DNA of 43,408 nucleotides from Ruminococcus sp. (GTDB taxonomy: Bacteria > Bacillota > Clostridia > Oscillospirales > Ruminococcaceae), in assembly GCA_017441505.1 (NCBI GenBank), contig JAFRXL010000038.1:1-43408 (forward strand), in the 5' to 3' direction. Position numbers and translations under genes: made by a program. Below, in pieces: positions 23,601 through 31,945 of the stretch. How positions within the stretch are numbered: position 1 is the stretch's first letter; each line of letters opens with the position of its first letter. The notes under the pieces were generated by a model. The model was not told where the DNA came from and ran no database searches. It worked only from the letters and a program-made list of their open reading frames with translations.

Positions 23601-25307
23601 TCACCCTCCGCAAACTATATTTGATCGCTCATTTACTACATTTTCAATATACCTCATCCAAGCCGGAGCCTCCAGATTATCACGCTCAGTCTCGCACTGG
23701 AGTATCAGATCTCGCAGATGTTCGGGACGAGCCTGCTTGCCCTCAAACATTGAAACAAAGTGTCTGCGGAACTGCTCCAAAGATAGGGGAACAATATCAA
23801 GTCTCTGCTTTACATCGCCTTTGGCATACCAAATACCGTGACGGAATGTTTCAGCGGTGTTGGTATCAATCCTGATTGCAAGGAAAAGGCCGTACACGGG
23901 TTTATTATAGTTCAATACCGCATCAGAAACATGACGGCGGACAGGTTCGCCTTCCATTGCCTCCTGCCTTGATGATGTGGACATTGTAACCTCTGTCAGT
24001 ATCATGAAGTCCTCAAACTCACAGTACAGATCACCTTTTCCACCGCCTGCTGCGGTTACGGGTAAAAAGTCCGCATCAAGTCTGAAACCACGAACTTCAT
24101 ACGGCTTGTTCACCATATGATCTATAGCAAGTGCAGCTCTCCACAGTGTCCACTCAAAGTACGCTGGCGTCTCGTCTTTCGGAATTTCGATAGCGTTATC
24201 TTCATCATAAACGAGCTTTCCACCGCCCTTAATAAGCAGAGACATATAATCGGCAATTTCCTGCCACTGATTGCACTGATCGTTAGCATACTGTATCTCA
24301 TCTGTTTTAGCGAGAGTATCTTCCAGACGCTGCCTTGCAATATTGATCTCAGCAGGCGTATCAAGTGGAAGATCGGAAATATCATATACGATATGACGCT
24401 CTTTCATCTGCTTCTTCAGATCTTCAAGTAATGTTTTGGCTACGTCGATATTATCCGTTGGCAAAGGTGCGCCTGAGCATAACTGTTTATAAGCATCCAT
24501 AAGAGGTTCCGATGTTGCTGTTTCTTTTGCGAGCTTCTCAGCGAGTAAATGCTTTGCAGGCACGATCATAATACCTCTGCCCTTACGCTGAAACATTCCA
24601 GAAATACGGAGATAACGCATATTCATGTCACTATAATCAAGGAAGTTGTCAGCTTTTTTATCGTAATGCTTTCCACGCTCCTTGATCTCATTTTTATCAA
24701 AAGTACGCTTTGCCGGAGCCTTTGCTCTGCGCTGTCTGAGATCAAGAATATGGTCAACAACCTTTGAGAGGTCATAGCTTGGATTAGTTGTATGTCCCCA
24801 CAAAGCAAATTCTATACGGCTCATTTCCGTAGAGCCTGTCCGCTTCTCCAATTCCAGCATGATAGCAAGCATCCAGCGGAGCGGAGAGAAATAGGTTGTT
24901 TTATCCGGCATTTCAAACTGCTCAACACTCATTGCTCTGAGAAAACACTCCTGAACCGCAGGAAAAGTATCTGCTTTAAGGAATGTCCTACCGAACGGAG
25001 TTATATCGTCCATAGCTCCGAGGTCTTCCTGTTTACCATCCTTTTTGCTGACTTGCGGATAGATATATCCATTCTTTGCAAACATCAAACGCCACTTACG
25101 GGCATGACTGCCTGATGCATCTTTGCCACTTTCGTTTTGAATAATGCCCTCTTTATTCAGCAGATTCATAAAGCCGATTTCATTATCTCTGCCGTGAAGC
25201 TTGCCGACAAATGCAGATTTGGCATATACTGCAAGACCTTCCTGTATTCTGTTAGGATTTCTTAAACCTGTATTACCAACAAGCCAAATCTTTATGTTTT
25301 CTTCCAT
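23601..25307 (-). CDS. AlwI-family Type II restriction endonuclease
   Basis: A 568-residue protein resembling AlwI-type endonucleases (AlwI cuts outside GGATC). IWLVGNTGLRNPNRIQEGL at the start and the block GGGKGDLYCEFEDFMILTEVTMSTSSRQ (about residue 420) are family-like; Asp and Glu of the latter are the likely metal ligands of the nuclease. The specificity here is unknown. ATG at 25307 with GGAG 8 bases upstream; an in-frame TTG six codons earlier overlaps the methyltransferase stop and was rejected. It is preceded by its methyltransferase and followed by TIR genes. Confidence 0.83.
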   Translation of the reverse strand: MEENIKIWLVGNTGLRNPNRIQEGLAVYAKSAFVGKLHGRDNEIGFMNLLNKEGIIQNESGKDASGSHARKWRLMFAKNGYIYPQVSKKDGKQEDLGAMDDITPFGRTFLKADTFPAVQECFLRAMSVEQFEMPDKTTYFSPLRWMLAIMLELEKRTGSTEMSRIEFALWGHTTNPSYDLSKVVDHILDLRQRRAKAPAKRTFDKNEIKERGKHYDKKADNFLDYSDMNMRYLRISGMFQRKGRGIMIVPAKHLLAEKLAKETATSEPLMDAYKQLCSGAPLPTDNIDVAKTLLEDLKKQMKERHIVYDISDLPLDTPAEINIARQRLEDTLAKTDEIQYANDQCNQWQEIADYMSLLIKGGGKLVYDEDNAIEIPKDETPAYFEWTLWRAALAIDHMVNKPYEVRGFRLDADFLPVTAAGGGKGDLYCEFEDFMILTEVTMSTSSRQEAMEGEPVRRHVSDAVLNYNKPVYGLFLAIRIDTNTAETFRHGIWYAKGDVKQRLDIVPLSLEQFRRHFVSMFEGKQARPEHLRDLILQCETERDNLEAPAWMRYIENVVNERSNIVCGG

Positions 25308-25321
25308 AATGAATTCTCCTA

Positions 25322-27202
25322 TCAATACCCTACAAAGAGGTATTCCTGAACAGAGTTTCTATGTGTTTTGGCATCAGCCTGATTTCCGAACGCATATTTA
25401 TAGTCTACGGGAACCACTTCAACGTGTTCTTTATATTTTTTCATTAACGATACCATATCCTCTTGTGTCGGCAGACTGTTTGAGGAATATGATACTATAA
25501 GGATACTGTCAGCGAATTTGCTGAACAACTTATCAAACGCATTGTATGCACCGTCTTTTGTTGAGAATGGTGTAGGATATGATTTGAATTTTTTTGTTTT
25601 TGTATGCTCCTGTATCTCTACGCCTTTCCAGTCACGTGCAAGCCCTTCGATAAAATGGTATCTGCGAACATATTCATTATCCGACAGCGGTGAATAGTAT
25701 GGGGGATCTATATACACAAGATCGGGATTGATGCCTGTCAAAGCCATTGCATCACCGTTAACGGATTTGTTAGACTTATGATTATCAAAGACAGCATTAT
25801 TAACTGCTTCAACAGCTTCAAGAAACTGCTGAGAAAGCGATTTCTGCAAGTCTTTTCGACCGTCATCATACCTATGCCCCGTGTATGTGAATATTCCACG
25901 AGGTCTTTTCTTTGTGCAGGCACGAATAAGAGCTGTCATTGCAATAGCTTTCTTATACTGATTCTCTATCGCTGCTATGTTTGTGCGAAGTATATCAATC
26001 AGTTCGTTTTCCTCGTCTGTATAATACAAATCCTTAAATGTATCCGATACGAAATGATCTACATCACATTGCTGTATCAAGAGCTTTTCAGCTTCTTCAA
26101 TTGGAAGTGTTACAGTATTGTTTTCAACCATAGCTTTCGTAAACGTTGCCGACATAGCCATATAATCGTTGCTGATTACTGTTTTGCCGTGAGATTTGAA
26201 CATATATCCAACAATTCCAGAACCGGAAAATAGATCGACAGCCGTATCAAACTCAAAGCGTGAAGCTACATTCCATATCTCACCGAGCAGCTTTCTCTTA
26301 GAACCCATAAATCTTGTCGGAGGATATAACGATACCTGATCGGATAGAGGTTCACTTTTAGGAGCCTTTTTCTTTTCAGGCGGTATAGTAACAATAACAT
26401 CTTCGCCTTTTCTGGTATCACCATGACAGGAGATGTGGCGCTTTGTTTGAATTACCTCTATCTTATACTGCTCATAGAGCTGATGAACAAGGGGATGATT
26501 AGAATTAGTGAGGATAACATAGCAGCCACGTTCATGAAGCGTACCAATCATCTTAGCAAGCTCAACATGATCGTCCTCATAGAATTGTTCTTTAGTATAT
26601 CTCTTGAAATCCGAGTTTTCGGATATTGGGAGATACGGCGGATCCAAAAATACAAAATCGCCTGGCTGAGCGTAATGTTCAAGAACAAGAATATAATCAC
26701 CGCAAAGAATGTTAGCTTTTTTCAGAGCTTCGGAAGCAAGACGAAGTGCGTCTATATCGCAAATCTTAGGATTCTTGTACTTGCCGTACGGAGTATTGAA
26801 CTGCCCATTCCTGTTTACACGGTATAAGCCGTTGAAACAAGTTTTATTCAGATATATTGTTCTTGCGGCAGCTTCTGCTTTTGGAAGAGAATGCCAATCG
26901 AGAGAACGCACCTCATAGAACATCTCACTTGTGTTCTCATATTTCTGCAAGCACTCGATAACATCATCAACATTGTGTGCAACCTGGAGATACATATTGA
27001 TCAGCTCAGGATTGCTGTCTGCAATGATAGCATTTTCAGGCTTCAAAGAAAAGAATAAAGCTCCACCACCGAAAAACGGCTCTATATATCTGCCGTATGT
27101 TTTTGGAACTCTCGGCATAAGCTCACCAAGCATCTGCGTTTTACCGCCTGCCCACTTCAAGATAGGCTTTGCTACAGGAGCTTTAACTGTTTTAACGCTC
27201 AT
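25322..27202 (-). CDS. Fused double adenine-N6 DNA methyltransferase (M.FokI-like)
   Basis: A 626-residue protein with two complete methyltransferase halves. The first (about 12-270) is D12-class: PILKWAGGKTQMLGELMP, FFGGGALFF and the catalytic FLDPPYLP near residue 184. The second (about 300-626) has VDLFSGSGIVGYMFK near 320 and YIDPPYYSPL near 495. Two domains let one protein modify both strands of an asymmetric site, as in FokI-type systems, which fits the AlwI-like endonuclease downstream. It starts at TAATG, sharing a base with the stop of the small XRE gene. Confidence 0.9.
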   Translation of the reverse strand: MSVKTVKAPVAKPILKWAGGKTQMLGELMPRVPKTYGRYIEPFFGGGALFFSLKPENAIIADSNPELINMYLQVAHNVDDVIECLQKYENTSEMFYEVRSLDWHSLPKAEAAARTIYLNKTCFNGLYRVNRNGQFNTPYGKYKNPKICDIDALRLASEALKKANILCGDYILVLEHYAQPGDFVFLDPPYLPISENSDFKRYTKEQFYEDDHVELAKMIGTLHERGCYVILTNSNHPLVHQLYEQYKIEVIQTKRHISCHGDTRKGEDVIVTIPPEKKKAPKSEPLSDQVSLYPPTRFMGSKRKLLGEIWNVASRFEFDTAVDLFSGSGIVGYMFKSHGKTVISNDYMAMSATFTKAMVENNTVTLPIEEAEKLLIQQCDVDHFVSDTFKDLYYTDEENELIDILRTNIAAIENQYKKAIAMTALIRACTKKRPRGIFTYTGHRYDDGRKDLQKSLSQQFLEAVEAVNNAVFDNHKSNKSVNGDAMALTGINPDLVYIDPPYYSPLSDNEYVRRYHFIEGLARDWKGVEIQEHTKTKKFKSYPTPFSTKDGAYNAFDKLFSKFADSILIVSYSSNSLPTQEDMVSLMKKYKEHVEVVPVDYKYAFGNQADAKTHRNSVQEYLFVGY

Positions 27203-27429
27203 TACTCTGCATCCTTTCGATCAGCCGTTTCAGGCACCATTTCCATAATGTCTCCAATATCACATTGCAGAGCATTGCATATCTTTACAAGAACATCTGT
27301 TGTAACATTCTCGTTCTTTCCAAGTTTTGCCATTGAAGCATGACTGATTCCGGCTGCAACACAAAGGTCTTTTTTCTTCATGTCTTTATCTATCAGTATC
27401 TTCCATAGTTTTTTATAACTTATCGCCAT
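27202..27429 (-). CDS. Small XRE protein, likely controller of the restriction operon
   Basis: A 75-residue XRE/Cro-type helix-turn-helix protein (SYKKLWKILIDKDMKKKDLCVAAGISHASMAKLGKNENVTTDVLVKICNALQCDIGDIMEM). It is the first gene of the restriction-modification operon, coupled to the methyltransferase by TAATG, and so is a candidate C-protein. ATG at 27429 with GGAG 9 bases upstream; an ATG five codons earlier overlaps that ribosome site. Confidence 0.82.
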   Translation of the reverse strand: MAISYKKLWKILIDKDMKKKDLCVAAGISHASMAKLGKNENVTTDVLVKICNALQCDIGDIMEMVPETADRKDAE

Positions 27430-27469
27430 CAGGGTACACTCCATATTCTGAACTAAATGTCAATGATTG

Positions 27470-27494
27470 CAGTACTGAAATCAGCAATCGCTGA
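27470..27494. promoter_or_regulatory. Operator-like dyads before the controller gene
   Basis: CAGTACTG (27470-27477), a perfect palindrome, and TCAGC-AATC-GCTGA (27481-27494), an inverted repeat. Both lie between the operon promoter and the small XRE gene, where C-boxes are usually found. Confidence 0.45.
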
Positions 27495-27503
27495 ATTAAA
27501 TAT

Positions 27504-27532
27504 ATTATACCATACCTTTAGTGAGTTTTCAA
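27504..27532 (-). promoter_or_regulatory. Promoter of the restriction/TIR operon
   Basis: On the minus strand, TTGAAA (27527-27532), 17 bp, extended -10 TGGTATAAT (27504-27509 for the hexamer). One promoter appears to serve six genes down to 22077. Confidence 0.8.
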
Positions 27533-27590
27533 GTGTTTGCGTAGAAAACTTATTTATCTTTTTTATATTTTAACAAAGAGTACAGCTGGA

Positions 27591-27619
27591 TTGACTAAAC
27601 TGTATTAATGTGTTATAAT
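27591..27619 (+). promoter_or_regulatory. Promoter of the abortive-infection gene
   Basis: TTGACT (27591-27596), 17 bp and TATAAT (27614-27619), divergent from the restriction operon promoter about 60 bp away. Confidence 0.8.
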
Positions 27620-27681
27620 ACTTTATGAAATAATAGACATATGTTGGTGCAATTTAACGTATGCCAATGGAGGTGTGATAC

Positions 27682-28446
27682 TTGAATAACATTGAAAAAG
27701 GTGCATTTTTGAAGTTGTTTAACCGAAACGGATATGTGTTAAATTTTTCCACTAACGACTTTAATTGTTTTACAATGGAAAGTATCGGCGTTCCCTTGTG
27801 TCAAAAATACGGATTGTCTAAAGGTGGATCGCTAACTGCCTATTGTAGCGAAGCAACCGAAACAGATCTTATAAAACTCTTTTCAGATTTGCTTGAATAC
27901 TACGAATTACACTTATTATCATCGTCCTATAATGAGGGAGAATACAGCAATCTTTATGATAAATGTAAGATAATAATAGAAAGAGAATCAAAAAATAATG
28001 TTAAACTATCAACGCCTGCGATCACCTGCGTTAATAGAGACTATATAAAAGATATCTCAATAAGAGCAATGCAAGATGTTGATAATCAAAATTATGATAG
28101 TGCCTTAACAAAATCAAGAACGCTTTTGGAAGAAGTTTTTTGTTATGTTATTGAGCAAAAGGGCGATACTCCGTCTGATAAAGGCGATATAGGTAAGCTT
28201 TACAAGCAAGTTAAAGATCTTTATAATATGCACACCGATGGCAATATGGATAAGCGAATCAATACCTTGTTATCGGGTTTAGAGAAGATTGTTAGTTCAA
28301 TAGCTGAAATGAGAAATAAAGCAAGTGATTCTCATGGTGTTGGAGCCAATAGAATAACTATCAACGATCATCACGCTCGATTGTTTGTTAATTCATCAAT
28401 GACAATGGCAGATTTTATTTTGTCTGTAGCTGAAAAACAAAACTAA
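27682..28446 (+). CDS. Abortive infection protein with Abi_C domain
   Basis: A 254-residue soluble protein. The C-terminal half (about 110-250) matches the Abi_C type: ITCVNRDYIKDISIRAMQDVDNQNYDSALTKSRTLLEEVFCYVIEQKG and MRNKASDSHGVGANRITINDHHARLFVNSSMTMADFI. The N-terminal half is unassigned. The start is a TTG at 27682 with GGAGG (27669-27673) 8 bases upstream. It has its own promoter, divergent from the restriction operon. AT-rich like the TIR genes. The family is linked to phage exclusion; the mechanism here is unknown. Confidence 0.82.
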   Translation: MNNIEKGAFLKLFNRNGYVLNFSTNDFNCFTMESIGVPLCQKYGLSKGGSLTAYCSEATETDLIKLFSDLLEYYELHLLSSSYNEGEYSNLYDKCKIIIERESKNNVKLSTPAITCVNRDYIKDISIRAMQDVDNQNYDSALTKSRTLLEEVFCYVIEQKGDTPSDKGDIGKLYKQVKDLYNMHTDGNMDKRINTLLSGLEKIVSSIAEMRNKASDSHGVGANRITINDHHARLFVNSSMTMADFILSVAEKQN

Positions 28447-28453
28447 ATAATAG

Positions 28454-28480
28454 CCCTGCATTGTCACAAAACAAGCAGGG
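28454..28480 (+). terminator. Weak terminator-like hairpin after the abortive-infection gene
   Basis: CCCTGC/GCAGGG with a loop of about 15 bases, just after the stop codon; it lacks a T-run. The second arm abuts the right arm repeats. Confidence 0.4.
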
Positions 28481-28499
28481 TAACAAACACGTAACTAAC
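28480..28499. repeat. Right arm-type repeats
   Basis: GTAACAAAC at 28480-28488 and GTAACTAAC at 28491-28499, 11 bp apart. They match the left-end repeats in sequence, orientation and period. Confidence 0.7.
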
Positions 28500-28543
28500 A
28501 AAATAGCATAAAAACGGCTATATTACGGAGATGCACTTTATCA

Positions 28544-28553
28544 AAGAGATAAT
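28544..28553. other. attR core (right end of the element)
   Basis: AAGAGATAAT, identical to the last codons and stop of rpsI. The preceding TTATCA resembles rpsI TTCTCG. Between here and 28640 I see no gene. Confidence 0.6.
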
Positions 28554-28640
28554 CACACACCTCAAAATCTGCGTTATTACGCACTTTGCGAGTGTTCCAA
28601 AACTCTTTGCGAAACTTCCGGTCGATTAAATATGACTATA

Positions 28641-28679
28641 AACCTCTCTGTTTCCGATGCAATGTCGTGTACAGAGAGG
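28641..28679 (+). terminator. Displaced terminator of rplM-rpsI (probable)
   Basis: AACCTCTCTGT/ACAGAGAGG stem with a 19-base loop and T-rich tail, about 90 bases right of the element. It is on the strand and at the distance expected for the original end of rplM-rpsI before insertion. Confidence 0.6.
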
Positions 28680-28714
28680 CTTTATTTGTTAATTTTTTTA
28701 TCAGGAGGCTTAAT

Positions 28715-29329
28715 ATGAAAATCAAGAAAATATCCAAAAGAATAATATCAATATTTTTAACAATGGTAACCGTTGTAACTATGCTTGCTGCTGTTACAAT
28801 TACTGCAAATGCAGAATATATAAGTTGGCATAACACCAATGTCATGCTTAAGGGCAGAGGTCATGTTCAATCAATTGGTTGGGATTCAAACTTAAAAGCC
28901 AGTGAACAGTTCCGTGATAGCGGAAAGAATAATGTTCCATTAAAATTAGGTGTTAAGGGTAAATCCCTTAGACTTGAAAGTATTGAATTGGGAATAGAAG
29001 CCGTTGGAAAAGGACTTCCAACCGATACAAGCATGATTCACGTTGCAGCATATTCTAATGGTGCATGGGATGAAAAAACTGGTCCTTATGTTAGAGTCGG
29101 AACAGAAGGAAAGAGCAAAGCTATAGAAGCCGTTAAAATCGGACTCGAAGGACCTATTTCAAACTACTATTATGTTCAGTACAGAGTATGCTTACAAGGT
29201 ACAGGTTGGGATAGATGGCATACTGACTGGGACGATACAGCAGGTTCAATTTCCCATCCTATACTTATAGAAGCTATAGAAGTAAAACTTGTACCGACAT
29301 CATCTTTACAGGAACGATTCACTAAGTGA
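28715..29329 (+). CDS. Secreted protein with two ChW repeats
   Basis: A 204-residue exported protein. Signal peptide about 1-33 ending ITANA. Two ChW (clostridial hydrophobic, conserved Trp) repeats follow: GHVQSIGWDSNL...GKSLRLESIELGIE (about 47-96) and YYVQYRVCLQGTGWDRWHTDW...PILIEAIEVKL (about 150-196). ChW proteins are cell-surface or secreted proteins of clostridia, often with carbohydrate-active partners; no catalytic domain is fused here. AGGAGG (28703-28708) fixes the start. It lies just outside the right end of the mobile element. Confidence 0.75.
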   Translation: MKIKKISKRIISIFLTMVTVVTMLAAVTITANAEYISWHNTNVMLKGRGHVQSIGWDSNLKASEQFRDSGKNNVPLKLGVKGKSLRLESIELGIEAVGKGLPTDTSMIHVAAYSNGAWDEKTGPYVRVGTEGKSKAIEAVKIGLEGPISNYYYVQYRVCLQGTGWDRWHTDWDDTAGSISHPILIEAIEVKLVPTSSLQERFTK

Positions 29330-29378
29330 ACTAATTTAGAAAGAATTAATTTATGATTTTATCGACCGGAAGCAAAAA

Positions 29379-29405
29379 TCCCTCGCAGGGACAACCTGCG
29401 AGGGA
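29379..29405. terminator. Bidirectional terminator between the ChW gene and panD
   Basis: Perfect 11-bp stem TCCCTCGCAGG/CCTGCGAGGGA with a 5-base loop. The minus-strand side has TTTTTG and serves panBCD; the + side has TCTTTAT. Confidence 0.88.
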
Positions 29406-29425
29406 ATCTTTATATATTCAAAATC

Positions 29426-29809
29426 TCACCCCAGCTCGCCGTGTTTCTCATAATCAGCGACTCTGACGATCTCATTTTCGCCGCCTACGAAAACCACCTT
29501 TGGACGGCAGCTTTTAGCTTCTTCTGGAGTCATATCTGCGTAAGCCATAATAATGACCAGATCGCCCTTCTGACCGGAGCGAGCAGCTGCACCGTTAAGG
29601 CAGATAACGCCGCTTCCACGCTCGCCGGCAATGACATAAGTCTCTATACGGCTTCCGCTGTTGACATTGACTATATGAACGTGCTCGTACTCGATAAGAC
29701 CGGCAGCATCCATGAGGTCCTCATCGATAGTTACGCTGCCCACGTAATTGAGCTCAGCCTGAGTGATAACGGCACGGTGTATTTTGCTTTTGAGCATTGA
29801 TAAATGCAT
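29426..29809 (-). CDS. panD: Aspartate 1-decarboxylase PanD
   Basis: A 127-residue proenzyme that makes beta-alanine for pantothenate. [34 protein letters not shown] holds the self-cleavage Gly-Ser that becomes the pyruvoyl group (GSVTID). [25 protein letters not shown] is also intact, and the length is normal. I chose the ATG at 29809 because GGAGG lies 5 bases upstream. It is the last gene of panB-panC-panD. Confidence 0.96.
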   Translation of the reverse strand: MHLSMLKSKIHRAVITQAELNYVGSVTIDEDLMDAAGLIEYEHVHIVNVNSGSRIETYVIAGERGSGVICLNGAAARSGQKGDLVIIMAYADMTPEEAKSCRPKVVFVGGENEIVRVADYEKHGELG

Positions 29810-29819
29810 TGCTACCTCC

Positions 29820-30668
29820 TTAAACGTCTTCGGTGAAGAAATTGTCAATAAGGCGAGTTTTGCCTATATAGACAGCCATAGCACAAAGTGCGGGACGGTC
29901 AAGTTCTTTGATCTGCTGCATAGTAGCACAGTCAACTATCTTTACGTAGTCTATTTTAGCAAGTGGTTCAGCATTTATATGTTTAGTCATAGCATCTATG
30001 ATAGTTCCGCAGTTTTTCTCGCCGTTGCTGACCATATCTTTTCCGAGGAAAATAGCCTGTGAAAGCACAAGAGCAGCTTTTCTCTCAGCTTCGTTGAGAT
30101 AGGTATTGCGTGAACTTTTAGCGAGACCGTCCTCTTCACGGATGATAGGGCAGCCGATTATCTCTATATCCATATTGAGGTCGTCGACCATATGGCGGAT
30201 AACTGCGAGCTGCTGTGCATCTTTTTTACCGAAATACGCACGGTCTGGCTTTACGATATTGAAGAGCTTTGATACTACTGTACAAACTCCCCTGAAATGA
30301 ACGGGACGGCTCAGACCGCATAATTCCTGAGTAAGAACGGTCATATCGACGAAGGAAGAGAATCCCTCGTGGTACATTTCGCTTGGCTCAGGGTTAAAAA
30401 TAAGGTCGCCGCCGTGAGCCTCTACGAGAGCGGCATCGTGCTCAATATCACGGGGATAGCTTTCGAGGTCTTCTGTAGGACCGAACTGCATAGGATTCAC
30501 GAAATCTGAAACAACAGTTCTGTCGTTATCTCTGTGGGATGCATCTATAAGGCTTGCGTGACCCTCGTGAAGATAGCCCATTGTAGGAACAAGACCTACT
30601 GTAAGTCCCTGAGCTCTCCATTCTTTTACCTGAGCACGCACTTCATCTATAGTTTTAACGATTTTCAT
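29820..30668 (-). CDS. panC: Pantothenate synthetase PanC
   Basis: A 282-residue ATP-dependent ligase joining pantoate and beta-alanine. [18 protein letters not shown] is the HIGH-type nucleotide site; [21 protein letters not shown] and [20 protein letters not shown] (KMSKS-like loop) are intact. It overlaps panB by ATGA and is followed by panD after 10 bases. Confidence 0.97.
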   Translation of the reverse strand: MKIVKTIDEVRAQVKEWRAQGLTVGLVPTMGYLHEGHASLIDASHRDNDRTVVSDFVNPMQFGPTEDLESYPRDIEHDAALVEAHGGDLIFNPEPSEMYHEGFSSFVDMTVLTQELCGLSRPVHFRGVCTVVSKLFNIVKPDRAYFGKKDAQQLAVIRHMVDDLNMDIEIIGCPIIREEDGLAKSSRNTYLNEAERKAALVLSQAIFLGKDMVSNGEKNCGTIIDAMTKHINAEPLAKIDYVKIVDCATMQQIKELDRPALCAMAVYIGKTRLIDNFFTEDV

Positions 30669-31510
30669 TTAACATCTGCCTCCTTCATAAGTTCGCTGAT
30701 GACCTCGTCATCGACTGCATAAGTATGTTCTTCTGCCGGGAAAGAGCCGGCTTTAGTCTCGCTGATGTAGTCAGCAATACCCTGACGCATAACAGCTCCG
30801 GCTTCTGCAAAACGTTTAACGAACTTAGGAGTGTGACCGGTAGTAAGTCCAAGCATATCCTGATATACGAGTACCTGACCGTCACAGCCGTTTCCGGCAC
30901 CTATGCCAATTGTAGGGATGAACAGTTTCTTAGTTATTATATCAGCGAGCTTTGCAGGTATACCTTCAAGCACTACAGCACAAGCTCCTGCTTCCTGAAT
31001 TTTTACAGCATCAGAAATGAGCTTTTTAGCGTTGTCTATATTCTTGCCCTGAACCTTGAAGCCGCCGAACACATTTACAGACTGCGGTGTAAGACCGAGG
31101 TGAGCGACTACAGGGATAGAAGCGTTGACAATTGCACGTATCTGCTCGCAGACTTCAGCTCCACCTTCAAGCTTAACAGCGTTAGCTCCGCCCTCTTTGA
31201 TAAGTCTTCCGGCGTTGATAACAGCCTCCTGAACGCTTACCTGATAGGACATAAACGGCATATCAGCAACAACAAAAGCATTTTCAGCTCCTCTTGCGAC
31301 TGCTTTTGTATGGTGGATCATATCCTCCATAGTTACCGGCAGGGTATTTTCATATCCGAGCATGACCATACCGAGCGAATCTCCGATAAGAATAGAATTT
31401 ACGCCGCATTCATCCATGATCTTAGCTGTTGTGTAGTCATAGGCAGTAAGCATCGTGATCTTATCACCTGATTGCTTCTGCTTAAGCAGTGTGGAAACAG
31501 TGTTCTTCAT
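30665..31510 (-). CDS. panB: 3-methyl-2-oxobutanoate hydroxymethyltransferase PanB
   Basis: A 281-residue TIM-barrel enzyme that makes ketopantoate. [42 protein letters not shown] (catalytic Lys region), [17 protein letters not shown] and [22 protein letters not shown] are intact. AAGGAG precedes the ATG. It is the first gene of panBCD. No panE is present in the window; IlvC could supply that step elsewhere. Confidence 0.97.
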   Translation of the reverse strand: MKNTVSTLLKQKQSGDKITMLTAYDYTTAKIMDECGVNSILIGDSLGMVMLGYENTLPVTMEDMIHHTKAVARGAENAFVVADMPFMSYQVSVQEAVINAGRLIKEGGANAVKLEGGAEVCEQIRAIVNASIPVVAHLGLTPQSVNVFGGFKVQGKNIDNAKKLISDAVKIQEAGACAVVLEGIPAKLADIITKKLFIPTIGIGAGNGCDGQVLVYQDMLGLTTGHTPKFVKRFAEAGAVMRQGIADYISETKAGSFPAEEHTYAVDDEVISELMKEADVK

Positions 31511-31558
31511 AATTTTACTCCTTAATACTCCGACAATAAATATTTATAAAACGACGAA

Positions 31559-31680
31559 GTCGGCAAAAAAAGGGATTCCAAAGGGTTCACAACCCTTTGG
31601 CGGGAAGGTGTGCGAGGAAGGGCAGAGCCCTTCCTAAGAAGCAGTAAAACCAGCGTAGCGAGATTTTACGAACCGTCCGC
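31559..31680. repeat. GC-rich hairpin cluster, copy 1 (family B)
   Basis: In the 435-base gap before the GH16 gene: CCAAAGGGTT/AACCCTTTGG (31578-31600), GGAAGGG/CCCTTCC (31616-31634) and GTAAAA/TTTTAC (31643-31669). The first 32 bases match the copy at 41.74 kb almost exactly. If the panB promoter call is right, this lies in the panB leader. Confidence 0.7.
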
Positions 31681-31784
31681 ATTACTCCCCTCGGCTTGAC
31701 CGACGTAAATTTTATCAATATTTTATTGCCATATTAATAATTATTAATGTTACCTTTCCGAACTCTCGGATAAGATACAAAGGT

Positions 31785-31813
31785 ATTATACCACGCAATT
31801 GTGACAAAATCAA
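31785..31813 (-). promoter_or_regulatory. Promoter of panBCD (distal)
   Basis: On the minus strand, TTGATT (31808-31813), 17 bp and extended -10 TGGTATAAT (hexamer 31785-31790). It gives a leader of about 270 nt carrying the hairpin cluster. A nearer promoter cannot be excluded. Confidence 0.6.
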
Positions 31814-31889
31814 GAACTTTCTTGACATGAATTGAAAAATTTTCCTTATGACGAGTATTGGTTGGCAAGGTTTAGTTGGGGGAGCAATA

Positions 31890-31918
31890 TTTACTTTCCG
31901 CCTTTCTCATGGTATAAT
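31890..31918 (+). promoter_or_regulatory. Promoter of the GH16 gene
   Basis: TTTACT (31890-31895), 17 bp, extended -10 TGGTATAAT with hexamer 31913-31918, about 28 bases before the ATG. Confidence 0.65.
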
Positions 31919-31945
31919 AATGTAAAATACCTTAGGAGGCAGTTT

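Larger units (their letters stand above)
15520..28553. mobile_element. Integrative mobilizable element / defence island in the rpsI 3' end
   Basis: About 13.0 kb between two copies of AAGAGATAAT. The left copy (15520-15529) is the rpsI stop region. The right copy (28544-28553) is preceded by TTATC, like the TTCTCG of rpsI. Phased GTAACTAAC arm repeats lie just inside both ends. It encodes integrase, XRE regulator, excisionase-like protein, P4-type primase, MobC and a common small accessory protein, plus restriction-modification, TIR and Abi cargo. No relaxase and no conjugation genes are present. The terminator at 28641-28679 on the right is probably the original end of the rplM-rpsI operon. 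Integration in the rpsI 3' end is known for streptococcal elements. Confidence 0.82.

Noticed and set aside
15547-29425. Alternative element boundaries at TATTCAAAATC (15547-15557 and 29415-29425).
   Set aside because: The right copy lies beyond the panBCD terminator, against the panD stop, which would place the ChW gene and a host terminator inside the element. The 11-bp AT-rich match could be chance. The AAGAGATAAT pair with nearby arm repeats fits better.
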